Shown here piece by piece: positions 1 through 8,841 of a DNA stretch of 64,000 nucleotides. The translations under genes and the position numbers were made by a program. The stretch is from Jongsikchunia kroppenstedtii DSM 45133 (GTDB lineage: Bacteria; Actinomycetota; Actinomycetes; Mycobacteriales; Mycobacteriaceae): positions 124,001 through 188,000 of the forward strand of contig NZ_AQYG01000046.1 in assembly GCF_000380485.1 (NCBI RefSeq), in the 5' to 3' direction. Every line of letters starts with the position of its first letter. The first letter of the stretch is position 1. The notes under the pieces are model-generated. The model had not been told where the DNA came from and ran no database searches. It saw only the letters and a list, made by a program, of their open reading frames with translations.

Positions 1-2
1 TC

Positions 3-977
3 GGCGGCGCCCGCTTCCTGCAAGGCGTCCGGGAACTTCTCGGCCGTACCGCGTTCCCGGCCGTGCTCGGCGAAGGGAGCGAACCCGGACCCCATTCGGT
101 GACGGCGATCGTCAACGTCGGCGACGACGCCTGGATGCACGGCGTGCGGATCTGCCCGGACCTGGACACGTGCATGTACACCCTCGGCGGTGGCATCGAC
201 ACCGAACGCGGCTGGGGCCGGGTCAACGAGACCTGGCACGCCAAGGAGGAACTCGCGGCCTATGGCGCGGACCCCGACTGGTTCGGCCTGGGCGACCGCG
301 ATCTCGCCACGCATCTCATCCGCACCCAGATGCTCTCGGCCGGCTTCGCGCTCTCCGACGTCACCGAGGCGCTCTGCCGGCGCTGGGACCCGGGCGTGCG
401 ACTGCTGCCCGCGACGAACGACCGGCACGAGACGCATGTCGTCGTGAACGACCCCGACGACCCGGATACCAAGCGCGCCATTCACTTTCAGGAATGGTGG
501 GTGCGGCATCGGGCCGACATCCCGACGCACGGTTTCGCCCAGGTCGGCGCGGACGATCCGGCGCCCGCTCCCGGTGTTCTCGAGGCGATCGCCGAGGCCG
601 ACATCGTGCTGCTGGCGCCCAGCAACCCGGTCGTGAGCATCGGCGCGATCCTGTCGGTTCCGGGCATCCGCGGGGCGCTGCGCACCACCGCCGCACCGGT
701 GGTGGGAATCTCACCGGTCATCGGCGGACATCCGCTGCGCGGCATGGCCGATGCCTGTCTCGACGTGATCGGCGTCGAGACGTCGGCCGAGGCCATCGGC
801 GACTACTACGGAGCCCGGTCCGGAAACGGCATCCTCGATGGCTGGCTGATCGCGCCCGAGGACTCGGCCACCGTCGCGGGCGTCGCGGTGCGGTCGGTGC
901 CGCTGCTGATGACCGACCCGCCGACCACCGCCCAGATGGTCCGCGACGCATGCGAGCTGGTCGACATCGATGTCTGA
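3..977 (+). CDS. fbiA: 2-phospho-L-lactate transferase FbiA/CofD (5' end outside window)
   Basis: This enzyme transfers a phospholactyl or enolpyruvyl-phosphate unit from the activated guanosine diphosphate donor to FO, giving F420-0 or its dehydro form, in cytoplasmic coenzyme F420 synthesis. The reading frame is already open at the window edge with the glycine-rich GGARFLQG segment typical of the family's N-terminus, so only a few residues are missing. The internal GTG at 63 is not the start. A conserved [10 protein letters not shown] donor-binding segment lies near codon 205. The stop overlaps the start of fbiB by 8 nt, the standard fbiA-fbiB arrangement of actinobacteria. About 324 residues are visible, near full family length. 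Confidence 0.95.
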   Translation, partial: GGARFLQGVRELLGRTAFPAVLGEGSEPGPHSVTAIVNVGDDAWMHGVRICPDLDTCMYTLGGGIDTERGWGRVNETWHAKEELAAYGADPDWFGLGDRDLATHLIRTQMLSAGFALSDVTEALCRRWDPGVRLLPATNDRHETHVVVNDPDDPDTKRAIHFQEWWVRHRADIPTHGFAQVGADDPAPAPGVLEAIAEADIVLLAPSNPVVSIGAILSVPGIRGALRTTAAPVVGISPVIGGHPLRGMADACLDVIGVETSAEAIGDYYGARSGNGILDGWLIAPEDSATVAGVAVRSVPLLMTDPPTTAQMVRDACELVDIDV

Positions 978-2334
978 GCCACCAGCCGGACTCTCCCCGA
1001 TCGACCACGCCCCCGGCGGGAGCATCGAGATCCTCCCTGTCTCGGGTCTGCCCAGGTTCCGCCCCGGGGACGATGTCGCACAGGCGATCTCCGCGGCCGC
1101 ACCCTGGCTGCGCGACGGCGACGTGCTGGTGGTGACGAGCAAGATCATCTCCAAAGTCGAAGGCCGGATGGTGCTCTCGCCCACCGACCCCGACGAACGC
1201 GACGCCGCCCGGCGCGCGCTGGTGGACGACGAGGCCGTCCGCATCGTCGCGCGCAAGGGCCGCACGCTGATCACCGAGAACCGGTTGGGCATCGTGCAGG
1301 CCGCCTCCGGCGTCGACGGCTCCAACGTCGACGGCGGCGAATTGGCGCTGCTGCCTGTCGATCCCGATGCCAGCGCGCGCCGGCTGCGGGATGCGTTCGC
1401 CGGGCGCGGACTGTCGGTCGCGGTCGTCATCACCGACACGATGGGCCGGGCCTGGAGGATCGGCCAGATCGATGCGGCCATCGGCGCCGCCGGCCTCGCG
1501 GTCTCCCATCCGTACGAGGGCACGGTCGACGAGTACGGAAATCCGTTGGTGGTCACCGAGATCGCCGTGGCCGACGAGATCGCGGCGGCCGGCGATCTCG
1601 TCAAGGGCAAGCTGGGCGAGATCCCGGTGGCGGTGGTTCGCGGGCTACGCGTCAGCGATGACGGCAGCACCGCGCGCGATCTGGTGCGCAGCGGCGTCGA
1701 CGACCTCTTCTGGCTCGGCACCGCCGAGGCGATCGATCAGGGGCGGCACGAGGCGCTGCGGATGCGGCGGTCGATCCGCGCCTTCAGCGACGAGCCCGTC
1801 GACGCCGGCGTCATGCGCGAGGCCTTCGCCGACGCGTTGACCGCGCCGGCGCCGCATCACACCCACCCCGTTCGGCTTGTCTGGGTGCGCGACGTCGCCA
1901 CGCGGACGGCGCTGCTGGACGCGATGGCCGACCGCTGGCGCACGCATCTGTCCGGAGACGGCAAGACCGACGATTCCATCCGACGCCGCGTGACCCGCGG
2001 CCAATTGCTGTACGACGCACCTGAATTGGTGATCCCGTTCATGGTCCCGGACGGCGCCCACGATTACCCCGACGCCGAGCGCACCGCGGCCGAGCACACG
2101 ATGTTCACCGTGGCCGCCGGGGCCGCCGTCCAGGGGCTACTGGTGGCGCTGGCCGTCCGCGGCGTCGGGAGCTGCTGGGTCGGATCGACCATCTTCGCGC
2201 CCGACGTCACACGGCAAGTGCTCGGCCTGCCGGACGACTGGGAGCCGCTCGGCGCGGTCGCCATCGGTCATCCGACCGATGAGCTGACACCCCGCCCCGC
2301 GGCCGACACCGACCGGCTGGTGGTGGAGCTGTGA
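970..2334 (+). CDS. fbiB: Coenzyme F420:L-glutamate ligase FbiB
   Basis: FbiB adds the gamma-linked glutamate tail to F420-0 and, through its second domain, reduces dehydro-F420-0. The 454-residue protein has the two-domain layout of the mycobacterial enzyme. Residues 1 to about 245 form a CofE-type GTP-dependent ligase with ITDTMGR and [13 protein letters not shown] segments. From about residue 258 a nitroreductase-fold FMN domain begins with RMRRSIRAF. The ATG at 970 lies inside the end of fbiA, and the stop shares GTGA with the next gene, so all three genes are probably translationally coupled. CofE from methanogens lacks the C-terminal domain. Confidence 0.96.
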   Translation: MSEPPAGLSPIDHAPGGSIEILPVSGLPRFRPGDDVAQAISAAAPWLRDGDVLVVTSKIISKVEGRMVLSPTDPDERDAARRALVDDEAVRIVARKGRTLITENRLGIVQAASGVDGSNVDGGELALLPVDPDASARRLRDAFAGRGLSVAVVITDTMGRAWRIGQIDAAIGAAGLAVSHPYEGTVDEYGNPLVVTEIAVADEIAAAGDLVKGKLGEIPVAVVRGLRVSDDGSTARDLVRSGVDDLFWLGTAEAIDQGRHEALRMRRSIRAFSDEPVDAGVMREAFADALTAPAPHHTHPVRLVWVRDVATRTALLDAMADRWRTHLSGDGKTDDSIRRRVTRGQLLYDAPELVIPFMVPDGAHDYPDAERTAAEHTMFTVAAGAAVQGLLVALAVRGVGSCWVGSTIFAPDVTRQVLGLPDDWEPLGAVAIGHPTDELTPRPAADTDRLVVEL

Positions 2335-2897
2335 GCGTTACATCGCTGCACCGGTCGGCCGTCGACCTGCTGACCGACTGGGATTCGCCCAATACCGATC
2401 AAGACGTGTTGCGGCACACCATGCTTGCGTTCCTCGACAGTGCCCCGCGCGGCTGTCTGCGCGCGTGGGAGCCCGGCCACATCACCGCCTCGGCCATCGT
2501 CTTCAACGCCGCTCGTACGCATGTGCTGCTGACGCTGCATCCGCGGGTCGGCAAGTGGCTGCAACTCGGCGGGCACTGCGAGGAATCCGACCCCGACATC
2601 GCCGCCGCCGCGACCCGCGAGGCCCGCGAGGAAGCGGGAATCCCCGACCTGCCACCGGTATCCGGGCTGGCGCGCATCACCACGCATCCGATCACCTGCT
2701 CCCTCGGCAAGCCGACCCGCCACCTCGACATGCAATTCGTCTGCGTGGCCGCGGGTTCCGGCGATGAACTGCCCGCGATCGCCCAAAGCGCCGAGTCCGT
2801 GGACCTGGCCTGGTGGCCGGTCTCCGATCTGCCCGCGGACGCGGAGCGCCCTGGCATTCCGGAACTGATCACCGCCGGCCTGTCGCGCCTGCCCTGA
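2331..2897 (+). CDS. NUDIX hydrolase coupled to fbiAB
   Basis: A 188-residue NUDIX-fold protein that should hydrolyse a nucleoside diphosphate linked to another moiety. The Nudix box lies at about residues 80-105. It keeps GGHxE and the REAREEAGI core but has a longer internal spacer than the canonical GX5EX7REUXEEXGU, as often seen in actinobacterial members. The GTG start at 2331 overlaps the fbiB stop as GTGA. NUDIX genes commonly follow fbiB, but whether this one acts on F420 intermediates such as the guanylylated donor is inference. The substrate is unknown. Confidence 0.85.
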   Translation: MSVTSLHRSAVDLLTDWDSPNTDQDVLRHTMLAFLDSAPRGCLRAWEPGHITASAIVFNAARTHVLLTLHPRVGKWLQLGGHCEESDPDIAAAATREAREEAGIPDLPPVSGLARITTHPITCSLGKPTRHLDMQFVCVAAGSGDELPAIAQSAESVDLAWWPVSDLPADAERPGIPELITAGLSRLP

Positions 2898-2995
2898 CGG
2901 CCGGAGCTCTCCACCAAGCCGGCTCCAACCGCATTCCAAACGCGGATCGCTAGCTTCTCGAAAGGCCCAATCCGGTGGGCCAGGAGGAGAAGACC

Positions 2996-3709
2996 ATGCG
3001 ATCGACCACATCCGTACGCGCCTGTGCCGCCGCCGCGAGCATCGCGCTGGCGCTCGGACTCGGCGCCTGCAGCAGCGACAAGAAGAGCGATAGCGCCACG
3101 GCCAGCTCGTCGTCCGCCTCGTCGGCGACCACCTCCGCGTCCGCATCAACACTCAATCCGCGCACCGTGGACGCCGAGGATGGGCCCAACGAGACCATCG
3201 CCGACTACATAAAGTCGGCCAGAATCCACGAGACCGCCGCCAAGCCCGGCGAGGACGGCGCGCCCATCATCGATCTGCCGACCCCCGACGGCTGGGAAGA
3301 CGCCGGCGACAAGACCCCGGACTACGCCGCCGGCGCGATCGTCTACACCGGTCCGGAGGCACAGGGCGCCAACTACACCCCGAATATCATCGCGATCCTG
3401 TCCAAGCTGACCGGCAACGTCGACAAGCAGAAGCTGATCGACCTCGCCGGCGGAGAAATGAAGAACCTCCCCGACTTCCATCAGTTAGGCGGCGGCACCG
3501 ATCGGCTGTCTAGCTACCCGTCGTACAAGATCGCGGGCACCTACGACCTCGACGGCATCAGCGCGGTCACCGCGCAGCAGACCGTGATCATTCCCGGTCC
3601 GGACGGCGTCTACGTCCTGCAGTTCAACGCGACCAGCAACGAGGACCAGGCGGATGCCCTGCAGGCCGCGACGGAGTCGATCGACGCGAACACGAAGATC
3701 TCCTTCTGA
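2996..3709 (+). CDS. LpqN/LpqT family lipoprotein
   Basis: An exported lipoprotein of 237 residues in the Mycobacteriales-specific LpqN family. The ATG at 2996 is chosen because an AGGAGG ribosome site sits 9 nt upstream. An in-frame start 7 codons earlier has no such site. The signal peptide ends in LGAC with the lipidated cysteine at residue 25, followed by a Ser/Lys linker. The body carries family hallmarks: an ETIADYI segment, LPTPDGWED, and ILSKLTGNVD. LpqN relatives sit in the cell envelope and are linked to interaction with host or mycomembrane machinery. The exact role here is unknown. It ends 9 nt before a convergent gene. Confidence 0.88.
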   Translation: MRSTTSVRACAAAASIALALGLGACSSDKKSDSATASSSSASSATTSASASTLNPRTVDAEDGPNETIADYIKSARIHETAAKPGEDGAPIIDLPTPDGWEDAGDKTPDYAAGAIVYTGPEAQGANYTPNIIAILSKLTGNVDKQKLIDLAGGEMKNLPDFHQLGGGTDRLSSYPSYKIAGTYDLDGISAVTAQQTVIIPGPDGVYVLQFNATSNEDQADALQAATESIDANTKISF

Positions 3710-3718
3710 GTCAATCGC

Positions 3719-4213
3719 TCAGCCCTCGGTGGACAGCACCTCCGTGACGAACGCGTGCACGCGCCGCCGCAGATCCGCGATGCGCTCGCCGCGCAGCGCA
3801 TCGAGGTCGGTCGCCGCGTGAAAGGCCGGCGGCAATGAGCGGGCGTTCTTCGCGCAGCCGAACCCGGCGCAGATCATCACTCCGAGCGTGTCTCCCTTGC
3901 GACCCGCCGCTCCCCCGCGCCGCACGGTGTAGAGAACCGCTTCGTCGGCGAGATTGACGTCGTTGCACCAGGTGCACATCGCCCGACCGCGGGGCTTGGC
4001 CTCGGCGCGGGTGAGCAACAGGGCCACCGGCCCGTCAGCTCGGTCGACGACGAGATAGGCGCGCCGGGGGATCTTTCGATCGTGCCAGCCGTAGTACTCC
4101 AGCCGATCGAAGTCGACGGCGGCGAAATCGGCGGCGAAGGTGACTCGCTTGATCTCACTGCGCGTGGCGCCGCGGAAGGAGTTCAGAATCTCTTGCTGGG
4201 TGTAGGTATTCAT
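3719..4213 (-). CDS. FBP-domain protein with treble-clef zinc finger
   Basis: A 164-residue protein of the actinobacterial FBP family, named from an early fibronectin-binding report and related in part to the EF-G-binding C-terminal zinc finger. The visible zinc ligands are MCTWC at about residues 84-88 and CAGFGC at about 119-124, giving a four-cysteine treble clef, followed by a basic helical tail. The protein has no signal peptide, so a cytoplasmic, ribosome-associated role is more likely than adhesion; that is inference from the fold. The start ATG at 4213 is preceded by an inverted repeat at 4233-4257. Confidence 0.82.
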   Translation of the reverse strand: MNTYTQQEILNSFRGATRSEIKRVTFAADFAAVDFDRLEYYGWHDRKIPRRAYLVVDRADGPVALLLTRAEAKPRGRAMCTWCNDVNLADEAVLYTVRRGGAAGRKGDTLGVMICAGFGCAKNARSLPPAFHAATDLDALRGERIADLRRRVHAFVTEVLSTEG

Positions 4214-4232
4214 GAAATGACCGTTCTGGTGG

Positions 4233-4257
4233 CACCGCGAGCTACGGCATCGCGGTG
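4233..4257. other. 8-bp inverted repeat between glgC and the FBP gene
   Basis: The arms CACCGCGA and TCGCGGTG are perfectly complementary around a 9-nt loop. Reading leftward the element lies 136 nt after the glgC stop and 19 nt before the FBP start. It could be a glgC terminator without a U-tract or a leader hairpin of the FBP mRNA; the sequence does not decide. The rest of 4214-4392 holds no gene that I can see. Confidence 0.4.
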
Positions 4258-4392
4258 AAGGAGTTCGAGGTACGACGACACAGCCGATCGGCGCGATCAG
4301 CTGTGGGGCGCGGTCATCTGCCCAGGGCGCGGAATGCGCCGGACTCCTCGACTCGGGTTGCGGTCACGGCCGCCACGATACCGAACACCGCG

Positions 4393-5607
4393 CTAGATCC
4401 AGATTCCTTTTCCGACGGCGACCACCCCGCCGGCGCTGACCGTGAAGCGCTCCCGGTCCCGTTCCAGGTCGACGCCGACAAGCTCGTTCTCGCCCACGAC
4501 GACGTTCTTGTCCAGGATCGCGTGCCGCACCACGGCGCCCGGGCCGATACGCACCCCGGGCATCAGCACCGAGCCCTCCACGGTGGCCCCCTCGTCGACC
4601 ATGACATTGGAGCTCAGCACCGAATTACGCACTGTCGCAGCCGAAATGATGGATCCGGCCCCGATGACGGACTCCTGTGCGAGGCCGCCGTGCACGAATT
4701 TCGCCGGCGCCCAGTTCTCCGCGGCACTGCGGATCGGCCAGCGCCGGTTGTACAGGTTGAACGCCGGCTCGTCGCTCACCAGATCCATGTGCGCGTCGTA
4801 GAAGGCGTCGAGGGTTCCGACGTCGCGCCAGTAGCCGCGATCGCGTTCGGTGGCACCGGGCACATGATTGTCGTTGAAGTCGTAGACATAGGCCGATCCG
4901 TGGCGCACGAAGGCCGGGATAATGTCGCCGCCCATGTCGTGGTCGGAGTCGCTGTTGTCGGCATCGTCGTTGATGGCGTCCACCAACGACTTCGTCGTGA
5001 ACACGTAGTTGCCCATCGAGACGTACGCCTGATCCGGATCGTCCGGCGTGCCGGGTGGATTACGCGGCTTCTCCAGGAACTTTGTGATCCGGCCCGAGGA
5101 ATCGGAATCGATGCAGCCGAACGCCTTTGCCTCGGCCCGGGGCACCCGGATGCCCGCGACGGTGGCCTCGGCACCCGACTCGATATGTGCCGCCACCATC
5201 TGCTCGGGGTCCATCCGATAGACGTGGTCGGCGCCGAACACGACCAGGTATTCGGGCGCCTCGTCGTAGACCAGGTTGAGCGACTGCAGGATCGCGTCGG
5301 CGCTGCCGGTGTACCAGCGCGGCCCCATCCGCTGCTGCGCCGGCACGGGCGTGATGTATTCGCCGTGAAAGCCGGACAGCCGCCAGGTCTGCGAGATGTG
5401 CCGGTCCAACGAGTGCGACTTGTATTGCGTCAGAACGCATATCCGGTGATAACCGGCGTTGACGAGGTTGCTCAGTACGAAATCGATGAGTCGGTACGCG
5501 CCGCCGAACGGCACTGCGGGCTTGGCGCGGTCGGCGGTCAACGGGAACAGTCGTTTCCCCTCGCCTCCGGCGAGCACGATTGCGAGCACATGCGGCTGCG
5601 ATCTCAC
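4393..5607 (-). CDS. glgC: Glucose-1-phosphate adenylyltransferase
   Basis: GlgC makes ADP-glucose from ATP and glucose-1-phosphate, feeding glycogen and, in this lineage, maltose-1-phosphate/alpha-glucan synthesis. The 404-residue length matches the family. The N-terminal nucleotidyltransferase signature [11 protein letters not shown] is near residue 15 and WYTGSADAI near residue 98. The C-terminal half is a left-handed beta-helix of hexapeptide repeats. The start is GTG at 5607. No glgA lies beside it here, unlike the M. tuberculosis locus, where glgA and glgC are neighbours. Confidence 0.96.
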   Translation of the reverse strand: MRSQPHVLAIVLAGGEGKRLFPLTADRAKPAVPFGGAYRLIDFVLSNLVNAGYHRICVLTQYKSHSLDRHISQTWRLSGFHGEYITPVPAQQRMGPRWYTGSADAILQSLNLVYDEAPEYLVVFGADHVYRMDPEQMVAAHIESGAEATVAGIRVPRAEAKAFGCIDSDSSGRITKFLEKPRNPPGTPDDPDQAYVSMGNYVFTTKSLVDAINDDADNSDSDHDMGGDIIPAFVRHGSAYVYDFNDNHVPGATERDRGYWRDVGTLDAFYDAHMDLVSDEPAFNLYNRRWPIRSAAENWAPAKFVHGGLAQESVIGAGSIISAATVRNSVLSSNVMVDEGATVEGSVLMPGVRIGPGAVVRHAILDKNVVVGENELVGVDLERDRERFTVSAGGVVAVGKGIWI

Positions 5608-5644
5608 ATGCCAAACCTATCCGGCGAGCACGCTATCGGCCAGC

Positions 5645-6466
5645 TCAGCACGCGAGTCGGTAGATCCGAAGCGTGGTGTCGACGGTGATCGACAGCGGCT
5701 CATCGAGTTCCTGGGCGCGGGCGGCGATCTCCGCGCGCCGCGAGTGGAACGCCGCCGGCCCCATCATCACCACATCGACGGCGAGATCCCGATCGACCGC
5801 GGTGACCGCTCGGATGTCGCGGTGGTCGATGAGTTCGAACCCGTCCGCGAACTGCGCCTCCAGCCGCGCGGCCTTGTCCTTGTCCTGGCCGATCATGCCC
5901 AGACCGTCGACCATTTCGGCCAGGTGGTCCGGACCCGGACCCAGCACCACCACGCGGCCGCCGGGCCGCAGCACGCGGGCGAACTCGGCGGTATTGCGCG
6001 GCGCGAACACCGAGAGCACGGTGTCGGCCACGCCGCCGGCGATCGGCAGATCCTGCCAGGCGTCCGCGACGACGGCGCCGACCGCCGGATGACAGCGGGC
6101 GATCGAGCGGGCGGCGAACTTGGACAGATCCAGCCCGACTCCGCGGCCATCCACTGCCGTGACCGCGGCGGCGAGGTAATGTCCGGTGCCGGCCCCGACA
6201 TCGACGACGACGTCGCCGGCCGCGGCCGAGGCGACCGCCTCGATCAGCGGCGCGTAGGCCGACGCTTCGAGTACCCGGGTGCGGGAGGAGATCATGTCCG
6301 CGGTGTCGGCGGCATACGCGGTACCGCCGCCGCTCAGCAGGCTGACGTAGCCCTGTCGGGCCACGTCAAAGACGTGACCGGAATCGCAGCGAAGTGTGCG
6401 ATCGGAGTGGTGCAGCGCTGCCGCGCAATGCGGACAGCGCAGTAGGTCGGTGACTGCAGGCAGCAC
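5645..6466 (-). CDS. RlmA-like 23S rRNA guanine-N1 methyltransferase
   Basis: A SAM-dependent methyltransferase of 273 residues with the RlmA(I/II) architecture. An N-terminal zinc knuckle (CPHC at about 10-13, then C and GHVFD) leads to the family's conserved DVARQGYVSLLSGG segment. A Rossmann methyltransferase domain follows with VVDVGAGTGHYL as the SAM-binding motif I. RlmA enzymes methylate G745 or G748 of 23S rRNA, and the G748 type gives macrolide tolerance; which base is used cannot be read here. The start is GTG at 6466. It lies 37 nt upstream of glgC on the same strand. Confidence 0.85.
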   Translation of the reverse strand: MLPAVTDLLRCPHCAAALHHSDRTLRCDSGHVFDVARQGYVSLLSGGGTAYAADTADMISSRTRVLEASAYAPLIEAVASAAAGDVVVDVGAGTGHYLAAAVTAVDGRGVGLDLSKFAARSIARCHPAVGAVVADAWQDLPIAGGVADTVLSVFAPRNTAEFARVLRPGGRVVVLGPGPDHLAEMVDGLGMIGQDKDKAARLEAQFADGFELIDHRDIRAVTAVDRDLAVDVVMMGPAAFHSRRAEIAARAQELDEPLSITVDTTLRIYRLAC

Positions 6467-6490
6467 CGGAACGGCTCGATGGACGCCGTG

Positions 6491-6658
6491 CTAGGCCGTG
6501 ACGCCCCGCAGCTCTTCGCCCAACGCCGACGCTTCATCGGCGGTCAGCTCTACGACCAGACGTCCGCCACCCTCGATGGGTATGCGTACGACGATTCCTC
6601 GCCCTTCCTTGGTTGCTTCAAGGGGACCGTCGCCGGTCCGTGGCTTCATCGCCGCCAT
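6491..6658 (-). CDS. DUF3117 small protein
   Basis: A 55-residue protein beginning MAAMKPRTGDGPLEATKEG and ending in an acidic helix. It matches the actinobacterial DUF3117 family (M. tuberculosis Rv1211 type) in length and pattern. The ATG at 6658 has a clear ribosome site (GAAGGGAGC) upstream. The gene stands between the RlmA-like and DivIVA-like genes on the same strand, a position it also occupies near glgC in mycobacteria. Its function is unknown. Confidence 0.88.
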   Translation of the reverse strand: MAAMKPRTGDGPLEATKEGRGIVVRIPIEGGGRLVVELTADEASALGEELRGVTA

Positions 6659-6744
6659 CGTCTGCTCCCTTCAGATCGTCGCCCGTATGGCGTCGAAATC
6701 TGATCTTATCGAGTGAACGGAACTATTCTTCCCTATCGCCCCAG

Positions 6745-7065
6745 CTATGGCACGTCGCGGTCGGTCCCGGCACCCGCGTCCCGGGCCTGCAGACGGTGCA
6801 CCGCATCGCGCAACTCGTCGATTTCTCGGGCCAGTTTCTCGAGCGCCCAGTCGACCTCGGCCTGCTTGTACCCGCGCGCCACCAGTTGGAACCGCAGCGC
6901 GCGGATGTCATGCCCGGTGACCCCGTCCACCGGGAGCCGGGTCAGCGTCGTCTCCGGTTCCAGGGGCGGCAGGTCCTCGCTCCGCCCGAAGACGAACCAC
7001 ACCACGGCGAACAGCAGGGCTACCACGGCCGCCAGGATCACCAGGTAGATCAGAAGCGTCTGCAC
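6745..7065 (-). CDS. Membrane-anchored DivIVA-domain small protein
   Basis: A 106-residue protein with one N-terminal transmembrane helix (about residues 3-26), a short linker, and a DivIVA-like segment at about 53-90 containing DIRALRFQLVARGYKQAEVD and a coiled coil. Proteins of this Rv1209 type occur next to gpgS/folP2 in Mycobacteriales. The DivIVA motif suggests attachment to curved membrane or septal/polar growth sites, which is inference. It lacks the long coiled coils of true Wag31. Confidence 0.82.
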   Translation of the reverse strand: MQTLLIYLVILAAVVALLFAVVWFVFGRSEDLPPLEPETTLTRLPVDGVTGHDIRALRFQLVARGYKQAEVDWALEKLAREIDELRDAVHRLQARDAGAGTDRDVP

Positions 7066-7106
7066 GCGTCCACCCTATGACGGGCGAGGCGCTCGGCCTC
7101 GTCGCG

Positions 7107-7874
7107 TCAGCCAGAAACCTCGGTCGCGCGACCGAAGCTCATGCCGAAGTCGCCCACCGACGTCGTCATGAGCGCCCGCCGCGGCAGGCCCAGCGACTTG
7201 AGCTCCTCGGCGATCGGATGGGAGCCCAGGATGAGGTCGGCGCCGCCGATGCGCACCCTCGTATCGCGGGCCTGCATATGCCACGGGGTGAATCGGGTGA
7301 CCCCGTCCAGATACGAGTACGACGTCAACTCGGCCGACGACTTCTGGTCGGGCACCGCGATCCCCTTGCGCACGCTCAGCTGCGCGATGAGCTGTCCGTC
7401 GGCGCGGACGCCGGCCCGTTTGGTGTCCGAGTCGTGGTCGGCGTCGAACTCGGCCATGATCTTCGGAAACCCCCAGATGCCACGACCGGCCTGGCGGGTG
7501 AACTCGCCGTCGACCGGCAGCTGGTGGATCAGCGCACAGGCATCGCCGGTCACCATCGCCTTCGCGTCCAGCAGCGCCGACGATCCGGCGGCTGCCCGAT
7601 GATCGCGCACCATGAAGCAGACGCCGAACTCGTTATAGGGCCCCAGATCGCCGTCCACGTAGTCGACGAGCACCAGCATGCAGATGGTCCGCTTGCCCAG
7701 CCCCGGGAGACCCGGCAGCGCCAGCGGACTCAAGCCGGTCGGCGAGATCAGTCGGGCGGCTTTGTCATACGGAACGGCGAACGCCGCGGTGAATGCCGTC
7801 GCCTTGCGGATCTCGACCGGCAGCGTCACCTGCTCGCCCATAATGTCGTAGCTGTCGACCGTCGACGAGTTCAT
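7107..7874 (-). CDS. Acetoacetate decarboxylase family protein
   Basis: A 255-residue protein of the acetoacetate decarboxylase-like fold. It shows family features such as GRGIWGFPKIMAEF and a beta-cone topology. In true acetoacetate decarboxylases a lysine pair forms the Schiff base with the substrate; I cannot place those lysines with certainty here, so decarboxylation of acetoacetate is not assured. Many actinobacterial relatives act on other oxo-acids or hydrate/dehydrate. The start abuts the end of the upstream SDR gene, so the two are co-translated and probably act on the same metabolite. Confidence 0.8.
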   Translation of the reverse strand: MNSSTVDSYDIMGEQVTLPVEIRKATAFTAAFAVPYDKAARLISPTGLSPLALPGLPGLGKRTICMLVLVDYVDGDLGPYNEFGVCFMVRDHRAAAGSSALLDAKAMVTGDACALIHQLPVDGEFTRQAGRGIWGFPKIMAEFDADHDSDTKRAGVRADGQLIAQLSVRKGIAVPDQKSSAELTSYSYLDGVTRFTPWHMQARDTRVRIGGADLILGSHPIAEELKSLGLPRRALMTTSVGDFGMSFGRATEVSG

Positions 7875-8698
7875 CAGTTGCTCCCCGCCACGACGCCCCG
7901 CAGGCCGTCCGCGCCGAAGGCCGGCTCCAGCATCGACGTGAAGTCCGGTCCCCGGCGCAGGCTCTGGCCGCCGTCGACGTTGATGATCTGTCCCGTGATC
8001 CAGGTCGACTTGTCGCCGAGCAGAAACGCGGCCAGCGCGGCGATGTCCTCGACCTCGCCGATCCGCGGCAGCGGCGTCGATTCCTGATAGTCCTCGAGAA
8101 TCGGGCCGCCGTCGGTGATCACCTGCACCAGATCGGTCCGGGTCAATCCGGGGCGGATGCCGTTGACCCGGATGTTGCTGGCGCCCAACTCATCCGCCGC
8201 GCCCTTGAGCAGCATCTCCATACCCAGCTTGCTCGGGCCGTACGCCCCGAACCAGCGGTGGGTGTTGCTGGCCGCGATCGACGAGATGCCGACGAAGGAC
8301 CCACCGCCGGCGGCAACCAGCTGGGGCGCCGCATGTTTGAGGGTCAGCATGGTGCCGGTGAGGTTCAGCTCGACGGTCCTGCGCCAGGCGGCGGTATCGA
8401 TCTGGGTGATCGGGCCGATTGTCTCGTTGCCGCCGGCGCAGGCGACCACGCCATCGAGCGTGCCGCCATGCGCCACCGCCGCCGCGACGGCGCCGGCGAC
8501 CTGCTCCTCGTCGGTGACATCGGCCCCATAGGCAAGCGCCCCGGCGCCCAAAGCCTCGGCGACCAGCCCGAGCCGCTCAAGGTTGCGTCCTACGATCGTC
8601 ACCTTGGCGCCGGCGTCGGCCAGCTCCTTCGCGACGCCGGCCCCGATGCCGCTGCCGCCGCCGGTCACCAGAATCGATCGACCTTCCACCTGCATCAC
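7874..8698 (-). CDS. SDR family oxidoreductase
   Basis: A classical short-chain dehydrogenase/reductase of 274 residues. It has the NAD(P) motif TGGGSGIG at about 13-20, an NAG-type segment (ACAGG), a catalytic serine in VGISSIA, and YGPSK at about residue 157. The start is GTG 8698 or the adjacent ATG 8695, both behind an AGGGCGGAG ribosome site. It forms a two-gene operon with the acetoacetate decarboxylase-like gene and carries its own palindromic operator (8708-8727). The SDR/ADC pair sits inside a block that is otherwise collinear with M. tuberculosis Rv1205-Rv1211 and looks inserted. The substrate is unknown. Confidence 0.85.
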   Translation of the reverse strand: MMQVEGRSILVTGGGSGIGAGVAKELADAGAKVTIVGRNLERLGLVAEALGAGALAYGADVTDEEQVAGAVAAAVAHGGTLDGVVACAGGNETIGPITQIDTAAWRRTVELNLTGTMLTLKHAAPQLVAAGGGSFVGISSIAASNTHRWFGAYGPSKLGMEMLLKGAADELGASNIRVNGIRPGLTRTDLVQVITDGGPILEDYQESTPLPRIGEVEDIAALAAFLLGDKSTWITGQIINVDGGQSLRRGPDFTSMLEPAFGADGLRGVVAGSN

Positions 8699-8707
8699 TC
8701 CGCCCTA

Positions 8708-8727
8708 AACGAGAACATGTTCTAGTT
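8708..8727. promoter_or_regulatory. 20-bp palindromic operator upstream of the SDR gene
   Basis: AACGAGAACATGTTCTAGTT is a palindrome with one mismatched pair and a perfect 12-bp core AGAACATGTTCT. It ends 10 nt before the SDR start. The AACNNGTT core resembles sites of TetR-type lipid/steroid regulators such as KstR (TNNAACNNGTTNNA), although the outer T of that consensus is missing on one side. No regulator gene is adjacent. The remainder of 8699-8841 shows nothing else. Confidence 0.6.
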
Positions 8728-8841
8728 CAGGTTGCCACACTGCGCCCAGTTGCGAGTCTCACCCACAGAATTGCGCGCTCAGCGGGCTGCGGACCGCCGA
8801 TGGCGGATCCCAACGCGCTCAGCGCGCGGTTTCGGCAGCGA

